9,734 nt of DNA from an uncultured Odoribacter sp. (GTDB lineage Bacteria; Bacteroidota; Bacteroidia; Bacteroidales; Marinifilaceae), in contig UQTM01000100.1 in NCBI GenBank assembly GCA_900544025.1, positions 1-9,734 on the forward strand, given 5' to 3'. This document shows, in pieces, positions 1-6,209 of the stretch; position 1 is the stretch's first letter; each line of letters begins with the position of its first letter. The notes beneath the pieces are model-generated. The model was not told where the DNA came from. It made no database searches and saw nothing but the letters and a program-made list of their open reading frames with translations. The position numbers and the translations under genes are program-made.

Positions 1-431
1 AAGGATAGTTTGCCGGCGGGTTCTGTTTGTTTGTCGGAAATCCCCAGGCGCTGGAAAGCCGATTCGATCCATTCCCGGCTTTTAAATCCGGTCAGGTTGT
101 TTTTGAGCCATACGTTTTCCTGGGCGGTCAGTTCCGGAAATAACCGGAGGTCTTGAAAAAGCAGGCTTAAAGAATTTCTCCGGAGGAGGTTCCACTCCTC
201 CCCGGAGAAATGATGTATATTTTGTTCGTCGAAACAAATATCACCGCTGTAATCTTTCCGGTAACCGTACAGGAAACTGCAAAGCGAGGATTTTCCCGTG
301 CCCGAAGCCGCTTCGAGCAGATAGTATTCCCCTTTCTGAAAAGTGGTTTCCTGCAACCATATTTCAGAAGAAAGTTCTTCCTTGCTTTGGAATATATCCG
401 GTAAGACGGAATGCAGGGTGATCCGGTTCAT
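1..431 (-). CDS. ABC transporter ATP-binding protein, partial (N-terminal 143 codons)
   Basis: This is the N-terminal part of an ABC-type ATPase, which would power a transporter or other ABC machine from the cytoplasmic face of the inner membrane. I translated it from the minus strand, starting at the ATG at 431-429. Visible parts are a beta-strand/Walker A segment LLEAASGTGKSSL (about residues 38-50) and a Q-loop region LLFQDLRLFPELTAQENV (about 90-107, Q93). The last visible residues, AGKLS plus a partial TT codon, look like the start of the LSxGQ signature, so the signature, Walker B and H-loop lie beyond the window. The Q-loop context resembles the LolD/FtsE/MacB-type group, but the substrate cannot be told. 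Oddity: the first Walker A glycine is replaced by alanine (A41). Its start lies 8 bp after the stop of the DUF4836 gene, so it is probably the last visible gene of the same operon. No membrane partner is visible. Confidence 0.85.
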   Translation of the reverse strand, partial: MNRITLHSVLPDIFQSKEELSSEIWLQETTFQKGEYYLLEAASGTGKSSLCSFLYGYRKDYSGDICFDEQNIHHFSGEEWNLLRRNSLSLLFQDLRLFPELTAQENVWLKNNLTGFKSREWIESAFQRLGISDKQTEPAGKLS

Positions 432-439
432 AAACGTTT

Positions 440-2047
440 TTATTTAGAAGAAATCAGCGGCAAAAGCTGTTCGGCTCCGCTGGTAATGGTTTTCAGGGAA
501 TTTTGAGTTTTATCGGTCAGGAAAAGATTCCAGATCGCCTTGGTCTCTGTGGGAGCGAAAGCTTCCATATAATCCAATGCGTTCAGCATATTCTTTAGGA
601 TAGCAGCCTGCGGTCCGGCTTTCGAGACAGCCATTTGCACAATAGGCATTTGATTGATCGCGCTGAAATTGATGAAAGCACAGGAATACGAATTTTTCAT
701 ATCTCCGCCCTGTGGCGTATTTCCCAACGGATTTTCTGCGGATTTATCGATGCGTGCATAAAGGTCCGGATCGTTGGTAATATACAGCTGTCCCTTTTGT
801 ACGCCCATATAAATCGTCATGTTCAGCATTGGAATGATTCCTTTGACAGCATTGTCTCCGTTCGGAGTGAAGGTCATCTGGTCTTTTAACTGTTCCTGAA
901 TGTAAGTCATGAGATACTCATCCTTTACCTCTGCATAAAGCAGTACGGAAGGGAGATTCATCATGCCTAACTTCGTGATTCCGAAAGAAAAATCTCCGTT
1001 GATCGAGGTGATCAGGTGTTTCAGTTTTTCCCGATCGATAGCCGCCGGCAGGGTTTCCAGTTGCGGAGCCGCCAACTCGTACAGTTTTTCTCCGTTCAGG
1101 CTCGAACCTACATAGTAAAGCGTAGAGGCCGGGAAACGATTCAGGAATTTATTGCTTTGTTTCTGACCCATGAATGAAAATTGCTTGAATTTTTCAAGAG
1201 TGGCTTTTTCATTTGCTTCATAAGTTATTTCTGTACGAATATTGCCTTTTTCAAAATTCAGTTCCCCCAGCAGGTATAGATCTTCCCAAACGGTACTGTC
1301 CTGTATAAAGGAGAAGTTAGGCATGCCTTTCATCGTTGTGCGGATTAACTCCTGATAGCTTGCCATAGATACACACCCGCTCAGATCCGATCCTTTTTCA
1401 ATCGCTTTTTTATAGAATTTGTTGGATAGAGCGCTTTGGCTTTCGTTCTGAGCCATATAGGCTGCCGCTTGTTCCTGTGTGGCAGCCGGATTGCCGGAGG
1501 TGAATAACATCAACACGGTTTCGCCGTTGTAGGTGCATACCAGGTTTTCGCTGACGATTTCCGTATAACCGTTCTTAGAAGTAGAGGTTACGTCTATTCC
1601 TTCATTTTTCATTGCAGCGAAAAGGTCGTCGAGTTTTGATGTACTCGAGGTCTTAGCCACCAATCCCTGGTTTTGGGAAGATTTGAAAAAGATGCCGGAT
1701 GGTGTTTTGCTTTGTCCGGTAACCACGGCTCCTTGCGGAGTTTCGAAAAAGACGATAATGGGAGATTTTAAAGAAATTCCCGATTCTTCCGGGTCTTTGA
1801 ATATTTTTTCCAGCTTTTCGGTGTTCTGCGACTTCATGCCGTCCTTCAGGATTTGCAATACCTGTGCTTTGGTCGATTCGTTTAATTCGGCTTTGTCGGC
1901 CATTTGCTGGAGACGGATCGCCAGAACGCCGGAAACGTTTGCCGGAATCGCATTTTGATAACTGTTGTCGGTCGTTCCGGTTTGGCAGGATATGGTTGCC
2001 AGTATGAATAAAACGATGGCAACGAATGAAAATAATGTTTTTTTCAT
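440..2047 (-). CDS. DUF4836 family lipoprotein
   Basis: A predicted exported lipoprotein of 535 aa with no known biochemical function. It begins with a charged MKK, a hydrophobic stretch (about residues 5-18) and ATISC, which places the lipidated cysteine at C21. No acidic surface-export signal follows the cysteine, so a periplasm-facing location is inferred. The mature start IPANVSGVLAIRL (34-46) and the segment DPEESGISLKSP (85-96) fit my recollection of the DUF4836 family, which is found in Bacteroidales lipoproteins. The rest is soluble alpha/beta sequence with no catalytic motif that I recognise. The gene starts 20 bp after the TlpA-like gene and ends 8 bp before the ABC ATPase gene, so the three are probably co-transcribed. 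The family name rests on recognition without a search; lipoprotein status is directly supported. Confidence 0.85.
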   Translation of the reverse strand: MKKTLFSFVAIVLFILATISCQTGTTDNSYQNAIPANVSGVLAIRLQQMADKAELNESTKAQVLQILKDGMKSQNTEKLEKIFKDPEESGISLKSPIIVFFETPQGAVVTGQSKTPSGIFFKSSQNQGLVAKTSSTSKLDDLFAAMKNEGIDVTSTSKNGYTEIVSENLVCTYNGETVLMLFTSGNPAATQEQAAAYMAQNESQSALSNKFYKKAIEKGSDLSGCVSMASYQELIRTTMKGMPNFSFIQDSTVWEDLYLLGELNFEKGNIRTEITYEANEKATLEKFKQFSFMGQKQSNKFLNRFPASTLYYVGSSLNGEKLYELAAPQLETLPAAIDREKLKHLITSINGDFSFGITKLGMMNLPSVLLYAEVKDEYLMTYIQEQLKDQMTFTPNGDNAVKGIIPMLNMTIYMGVQKGQLYITNDPDLYARIDKSAENPLGNTPQGGDMKNSYSCAFINFSAINQMPIVQMAVSKAGPQAAILKNMLNALDYMEAFAPTETKAIWNLFLTDKTQNSLKTITSGAEQLLPLISSK

Positions 2048-2067
2048 GGCTTGTTCTTAAGGGTTAA

Positions 2068-3456
2068 TTATAATTCGGATATATTTTTTTTAAGTTCTCC
2101 GATAGTCGTCGGTTTAGCAATGATCGTGTTGTCGGCATCGATCAGAAACATCGATGGGGTTGCGAAAAGGTTGTAGGCTGCCGAAATTTCATTGTCGAAG
2201 CCTCCGTCGATGTGGGTGTTGATCCAGTCCAACGGGTGATCTGCTGAAAATTTTTCCCAGGATTCCCGGTTGTCGTCGATAGAGATTCCAATGAGTTGTA
2301 CCTGATGTTTTTTAAAAAACTCCTGTTTAGCCAGTTCGGGAAGCTCGTCCAGCAGCACCTGGCAATGGCTGCAGTCCGTGTGCCAGAAAATAATCAGACG
2401 ATAAGGCGACAGCAGGTTATAAAGGTTTACCGGATTGTTTTGAATGTCCATAACAGTAAAATCCGGTACGGTTTTCCCGACCGCCATTTTCTGATAGCCT
2501 GCCAGGCGGCGTTCGATCACCGCTTTAGAGCCTCCGCATTGTTGCAGATAGTTGGAGGAAATATGCGCCAGCACATTTTCGAGCTTGCTTACCTCGAAGC
2601 CTGTGATCAGAAATTGGAGCAAATGCTGCTGAATGTTGGGGTTTATATCCAGGCGGGGCACTAAAATGTCGAGTGCCCGGATAATATTGTTTTCGTTTTC
2701 ACGGGGCGAAGCTTTCCGATCGACGAACATTTCGATGAATTGCATCACTTTGTCCGTGTATATGTCTGTATATAAAAGTGTGGTATCGTTGAATTCGAAC
2801 GTGGTTAAGAAACCGGATTTGAAAATCGAATCGCGGGTGGCGGGAGCCATATTGCCTTCTGTGAAAGGCAGCTTTTTGGTTTTTATAATCTTGCCTGCCA
2901 GCGAATTCTTGTTCTGATTGTAGGTTTTGTCTATGAATTTTTCCCGTTGTATCTGATATTTTTTGTAATAATCCACCGCCATTTTATAAAAATCGTCTTT
3001 GTCGGGATAGTTTAGGATGACTTGCTCCAGCATTCCTAATTTGCGGAGAAAGGCTATGTCCGACCGGAGGAAATCGAAATATATCCGGTTTTCTTTCGAC
3101 CGGATGACCTGCATGGTCTGGTCTGGTTTCTCGAAGTTCATGGCCAGTTCTACATCTTCACCGTTAAACAGGAAATTGACCATCGTGGGTTGTCCGTTGG
3201 AATATCGCGCATAAGTGGACAGTCCGAGGACCGCCCGCAGCATACCTGTGGGTGTTTTTTCGGGAACATGGAATATAATAATGCTGTCTTTCACCTGTGG
3301 CACACTGTCTATGAGGTAGGTGTCTCCGTTGTAGATGCTTAACAGGGCGGGCTTGCCGTTTGCGGGCAATCCTGAAACGTGGAGTTTTACCTCATATTCT
3401 TTTCCAAAGGTGAGTAGAGGAAACAAAAGAAGAAACAATAGTGTTGATTTATTCAT
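2068..3456 (-). CDS. Exported TlpA/ResA-like thioredoxin-fold protein
   Basis: A probable periplasmic thiol-disulfide oxidoreductase of 462 aa. An N-terminal signal peptide (hydrophobic 4-17, probable cleavage near TFG-KE at 18/19) has no lipobox cysteine. Residues about 20-110 form a beta-rich domain like the DUF4369-type N-terminal domains seen in Bacteroidota TlpA proteins. Residues about 120-320 are helical and charged. The thioredoxin domain runs from about 325 to 462: VGKTVPDF (327-333 region), FWHTDCSHC with the redox CxxC at C362/C365, and the cis-proline loop FATPSMFLID (P434). Both redox cysteines and the cis-proline are present, so activity is expected; direction (reductant or oxidant) and partner are unknown. 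It lies 30 bp after the dehydrogenase gene and 20 bp before the lipoprotein gene. The lipoprotein's only cysteine of note is its lipidated one, so it is not an obvious disulfide client. Confidence 0.88.
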   Translation of the reverse strand: MNKSTLLFLLLFPLLTFGKEYEVKLHVSGLPANGKPALLSIYNGDTYLIDSVPQVKDSIIIFHVPEKTPTGMLRAVLGLSTYARYSNGQPTMVNFLFNGEDVELAMNFEKPDQTMQVIRSKENRIYFDFLRSDIAFLRKLGMLEQVILNYPDKDDFYKMAVDYYKKYQIQREKFIDKTYNQNKNSLAGKIIKTKKLPFTEGNMAPATRDSIFKSGFLTTFEFNDTTLLYTDIYTDKVMQFIEMFVDRKASPRENENNIIRALDILVPRLDINPNIQQHLLQFLITGFEVSKLENVLAHISSNYLQQCGGSKAVIERRLAGYQKMAVGKTVPDFTVMDIQNNPVNLYNLLSPYRLIIFWHTDCSHCQVLLDELPELAKQEFFKKHQVQLIGISIDDNRESWEKFSADHPLDWINTHIDGGFDNEISAAYNLFATPSMFLIDADNTIIAKPTTIGELKKNISEL

Positions 3457-3486
3457 CGTGTGTAAGATTATTCAAAATAAAAGTCG

Positions 3487-4434
3487 TTAAAGCCGGATCA
3501 GGTTTTGAGGGGTTCCGGCAAGCCACATTTCAACGTTTTCCACCACAATGCCCAGACGGATGCCGAAGGCTTCTTTGGTTGCGTATCCCATGTGTGGCAG
3601 CATAAGCAGGTTAGGAGCATTGAACAATTCCATATTGGCGGGAAGGGGAGGTTCCTGATCATAGACATCCAAGGCCGCTCCTGCGATTTTTCCCTTTTTC
3701 AAAGCATTATAAAGGGCATCCTGATTTACAATAGGACCCCGGGCCGTATTGATCAGTATGGCATGGGGCTGCATCAGCCCGAATTCTGCGTCCTGAATAA
3801 AATTCCGGGTATCCGGCGTCAGCGGGATATGGAGAGAAACGATATCTGCTTTTTTCAGCAAAGTTTCTTTATCCGTCAGTTCTATATCTCCGGTGGTTTT
3901 TCCGCTCCGGTTAAAGCCTATCGTTTTACAGCCGAACGCCTGCGCCAGCTGCGCTACCCGCTGCCCGATGGCGCCTGTCCCGATAATCCCGACCGTCTTG
4001 TCGTGCAGTTCCGTGCCCAGAAAATTTTGCCGGTCGCCTCCGATGCGGGTGATGGCATCCCCGCCGGCGATCTTCCGGTAAACGGCGATCATCATGCCGA
4101 TGGCCAATTCCGCAACGGCCTGGGTGGAATATCCCGCTGCATTGCAAACGGTGATTCCTTTTTCTTTACAAGCTTGCAGGTCGATATGATCGACACCGGT
4201 GAAAGCGACCGATATCATGCGTAGCTTCGGACAGTTTTCAAAAAAGTTTTTACGAAGGGGGATATTGCTGATAACGATAATTTCCGCATCTTTCGCCCGT
4301 TCTATCAATTCTTGCTCGTCTTCACTGCGATTATCGTAGAACATTATTCGATGTCCTGCATTTTTCAAGGTTTGGCATTGTTGCATGACATTGTTTTTGT
4401 CCATGCCCAGCGGTTCGATAAATACAATCTTCAT
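3487..4434 (-). CDS. D-isomer-specific 2-hydroxyacid dehydrogenase
   Basis: A cytoplasmic oxidoreductase of 315 aa that interconverts a 2-keto acid and a D-2-hydroxy acid using NAD(P)H. The catalytic domain is split (about 1-100 and 285-315) around a Rossmann domain, as is usual in the family. Seen directly: the dinucleotide loop GTGAIG (152-157), the catalytic arginine in INTARGP (R232), the glutamate in DVYDQEPP (E261) and the histidine in LPHMGYAT (H281). The length is normal, and no ACT domain of the long SerA type is present. After the second beta strand the sequence is GFNRS (173-177) with no acidic residue, which suggests that NADP(H) is accepted or preferred. Hydroxypyruvate/glyoxylate reductase is the likeliest activity; D-lactate dehydrogenase or a short phosphoglycerate dehydrogenase are alternatives. 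No serC lies next to it, which argues mildly against serine synthesis. It is the first gene of the minus-strand run and is preceded by a good promoter. Confidence 0.92.
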   Translation of the reverse strand: MKIVFIEPLGMDKNNVMQQCQTLKNAGHRIMFYDNRSEDEQELIERAKDAEIIVISNIPLRKNFFENCPKLRMISVAFTGVDHIDLQACKEKGITVCNAAGYSTQAVAELAIGMMIAVYRKIAGGDAITRIGGDRQNFLGTELHDKTVGIIGTGAIGQRVAQLAQAFGCKTIGFNRSGKTTGDIELTDKETLLKKADIVSLHIPLTPDTRNFIQDAEFGLMQPHAILINTARGPIVNQDALYNALKKGKIAGAALDVYDQEPPLPANMELFNAPNLLMLPHMGYATKEAFGIRLGIVVENVEMWLAGTPQNLIRL

Positions 4435-4440
4435 ACCTCG

Positions 4441-4478
4441 TTTGTAGAGTATTTATGTATCGGTTACATTTCTACAAA
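4441..4478. repeat. Inverted repeat TTTGTAGA / TCTACAAA flanking the dehydrogenase start of transcription
   Basis: Perfect 8-bp arms lie at 4441-4448 and 4471-4478, 30 bp centre to centre, or about three helical turns. The right arm overlaps the -7 box of the minus-strand promoter. It may be a paired operator, but an 8-bp match in A/T-rich DNA could also be chance. Confidence 0.4.
4455..4469. promoter_or_regulatory. Small palindrome ATGTA-N5-TACAT, candidate operator
   Basis: A perfect 5-bp-arm palindrome (ATGTATCGGTTACAT) lies just downstream of the predicted minus-strand -7 box, near the expected transcription start of the dehydrogenase operon. Its core TGTA-N5-TACA has the look of a helix-turn-helix dimer site, but I cannot assign it to a regulator family. 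An RNA hairpin here would be weak. Confidence 0.3.
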
Positions 4479-4507
4479 GGTAGTAAAATAAAACAAAAAG
4501 CTGCAAC
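4475..4507 (-). promoter_or_regulatory. Promoter of the dehydrogenase-TlpA-DUF4836-ABC operon
   Basis: On the minus strand, TACCTTTG (4482 to 4475) is an exact match to the Bacteroidota -7 element TAnnTTTG. A TTG (4506 to 4504) lies 21 bp upstream as a plausible -33 element. Transcription would start near 4468-4470, giving a leader of about 35 nt before the ATG at 4434. No other convincing promoter was seen in the short gaps further down the gene run. Confidence 0.65.
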
Positions 4508-4582
4508 TTGTTCCGGCCTGTTTCGTTTTATTAAAAAAATGTCTTCGAAAGATAAAAAACTCAATTAAATATATTCAGAGAT

Positions 4583-6145
4583 ATGAATCGTCAGGAATTT
4601 ATTAAGGGGATTGCAGATGAGTCTAAAGTATGGGATTATGCTGTGATCGGCGGCGGGGCAACCGGATTGGGTGTTGCTCTGGATGCCTTGTTACGCGGTT
4701 TTAGTGTGGTGTTGTTCGAGCAGGAAGATTTTACGAAAGGAACTTCCAGCCGAAGTACGAAATTGGTACATGGCGGAGTGCGGTATCTGGCGCAGGGGGA
4801 TGTGGGATTGGTGTTGGAAGCCTTGCATGAAAGAGGATTGCTCTGCAAAAATGCACCCCATCTGGTGAAAAACCAGTCGTTTGTGATTCCGAATTATACC
4901 TGGTGGGATATGATTTTATATACTGTGGGACTGACGGTGTACGATATTTTGGCAGGCCGTTTAGGGTTGGGGCGTTCGCTGTGTATCGGCAGGAAAAAGA
5001 CCTCGGCCCATTTACCTACTGTAAAGATTACGAAGCTAAAAGGCGGCGTGGTCTATCACGACGGGCAGTTCGACGATTCGCGCCTGGCGGTGAATCTGGC
5101 ACAGTCGTGTGCCGATAACGGCGGTTATGTGATGAACTATTGCCAGGTGACCGGGTTGCAAAAAGAGAATAAGCAGGTTTCCGGAGTGACGGTGAAAGAT
5201 TTGGAATCCGGAAAAGAGTATGCTGTGAAAGCGAAAGTCGTAATCAATGCTACCGGAGTTTTTGTGGATCATATTATGCAAATGGACGTTCCGACCGGGG
5301 AACATCTGGTACGTCCCAGCCAGGGAGTACACCTGGTGCTCGACCGTTCTTTCCTGCAAAGCGATTATGCGATTATGATCCCTAAGACCGACGATGGGCG
5401 AGTGTTGTTCGCTGTGCCCTGGCATGATAAGGTGGTGGTGGGTACGACCGACACGCTTATGGAACAGCCTGTGCTTGAACCGGTGGCTTTGGAGAAAGAG
5501 GTCGAATTTATTTTACGGACGGCAGGACGTTATCTGAGCAAGCAGCCTGCCCGCGAAGATGTGATGTCCGTATTTGCCGGATTGCGGCCTTTGGCAGCTC
5601 CTAAAAAAGAGGGACAGAGCACGAAAGAGATTTCCCGTAGCCATAAGATCATCGTTTCTCCGCATAAATTGATTACGATTACCGGGGGGAAATGGACGAC
5701 CTACCGGAAAATGGCGGAAGATACCGTAGATAAGTCTATGGAATTGGGGCTTGTGCCTCACCGGGAATGTGTGACCGAAAGATATAAGATTCACGGTTAC
5801 CGTCCTAATCCCGACCTGACCAATCATTTGTATGTGTATGGCTCGGACAGGAATGCCATAGAAGATTTGATGAAAGAAAATCCGGAAATGGCACAAAAAT
5901 TAAGTCCGAAATACGATTATACCGTGGCCGAGGTGGTCTGGGCGGTACGGCAGGAAATGGCAAGGACTGTCGAAGATGTGCTGGCTCGCCGGGTCAGGCT
6001 GTTGTTTTTGGATGCGCGGGTGGCGGTAGATGTCGCTCCGCAGGTAGCCAGGGTTATGGCGGCGGAACTGGGGAAAGATCAGAAATGGATCGACCGGCAG
6101 GTAAAAGCATTTACCGAAGTTGCGGAAAATTTTGTGTTGAAATAA
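4583..6145 (+). CDS. glpD: FAD-dependent glycerol-3-phosphate dehydrogenase
   Basis: A 520-aa flavoprotein that oxidises sn-glycerol 3-phosphate to dihydroxyacetone phosphate, normally passing electrons to quinone at the inner face of the cytoplasmic membrane. The N-terminal FAD fold shows VIGGGATGLG (21-30) with the ribose-binding acid E46 in VVLFEQEDF. The family segment SSRSTKLVHGGVRYL follows at 55-69. Further family landmarks are INATG (221-225), PSQGVHL (245-251), GTTDT (287-291), AGLRPL (332-337) and the second FAD-contact region TGGKWTTYRKMAEDTVD (367-383). The C-terminal all-alpha DAO_C domain (about 400-520) includes RQEMARTVEDVLARR (456-470). Length is close to that of E. coli GlpD (501 aa), which favours the single-subunit type; no glpB/glpC partners follow. 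No glpK or glpF is adjacent. It is transcribed divergently from the dehydrogenase; I could not find a clean promoter of its own, and the start is preceded by A/T-rich sequence without a strong ribosome site. Confidence 0.93.
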   Translation: MNRQEFIKGIADESKVWDYAVIGGGATGLGVALDALLRGFSVVLFEQEDFTKGTSSRSTKLVHGGVRYLAQGDVGLVLEALHERGLLCKNAPHLVKNQSFVIPNYTWWDMILYTVGLTVYDILAGRLGLGRSLCIGRKKTSAHLPTVKITKLKGGVVYHDGQFDDSRLAVNLAQSCADNGGYVMNYCQVTGLQKENKQVSGVTVKDLESGKEYAVKAKVVINATGVFVDHIMQMDVPTGEHLVRPSQGVHLVLDRSFLQSDYAIMIPKTDDGRVLFAVPWHDKVVVGTTDTLMEQPVLEPVALEKEVEFILRTAGRYLSKQPAREDVMSVFAGLRPLAAPKKEGQSTKEISRSHKIIVSPHKLITITGGKWTTYRKMAEDTVDKSMELGLVPHRECVTERYKIHGYRPNPDLTNHLYVYGSDRNAIEDLMKENPEMAQKLSPKYDYTVAEVVWAVRQEMARTVEDVLARRVRLLFLDARVAVDVAPQVARVMAAELGKDQKWIDRQVKAFTEVAENFVLK

Positions 6146-6162
6146 ATCGGTAACTTTTCGAC

Positions 6163-6192
6163 TTGTATTCTGAATCATTCTTTCTAATTTTG
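6163..6192 (+). promoter_or_regulatory. Promoter of mfd
   Basis: TTG (6163-6165), a 19-bp spacer and TAATTTTG (6185-6192) match the Bacteroidota -33/-7 pattern with ideal spacing. Transcription would start around 6197-6200, leaving a leader of only about 10 nt before the TTG start codon at 6210. This implies that mfd can be transcribed independently of glpD, whose stop lies just upstream. Confidence 0.65.
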
Positions 6193-6204
6193 TAGAAAAT
6201 TAGA
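6183..6204. repeat. Perfect 9-bp-arm palindrome over the mfd -7 box
   Basis: TCTAATTTT (6183-6191), spacer GTAG (6192-6195), AAAATTAGA (6196-6204). The arms are perfectly complementary and cover most of the -7 element and the likely transcription start. The stem is A/T-rich and followed by no T run, so it is a poor intrinsic terminator for glpD; a DNA operator is the more natural reading. It ends 5 bp before the mfd start codon. Confidence 0.5.
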
Positions 6205-6209
6205 GCGAG

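Noticed and set aside
210..404. Plus-strand 64-codon open frame near the left edge
   Set aside because: It is antisense to the ABC ATPase Walker A and Q-loop region; the minus-strand reading is clearly the real one.
2048..2067. TTAA-CCC-TTAA repeat between the TlpA-like and DUF4836 genes
   Set aside because: Arms of four bases of A/T are expected by chance, and there is no promoter element beside it.
3505..4224. Plus-strand open frame of 239 codons over the dehydrogenase gene
   Set aside because: It is antisense to an intact enzyme gene with all catalytic motifs; its composition is that of a shadow and there is no promoter or start context.
4483..4582. A plus-strand promoter for glpD
   Set aside because: I found no TAnnTTTG match; the nearest look-alike (TATATTCA close to the ATG) lacks the key TTTG and sits too near the start codon. 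glpD must have a promoter, but I cannot place it.
6146..6209. Intrinsic terminator after glpD
   Set aside because: The only inverted repeat is the A/T-rich palindrome at 6183-6204, with no G/C-rich stem and no trailing T run, and it overlaps the mfd promoter.
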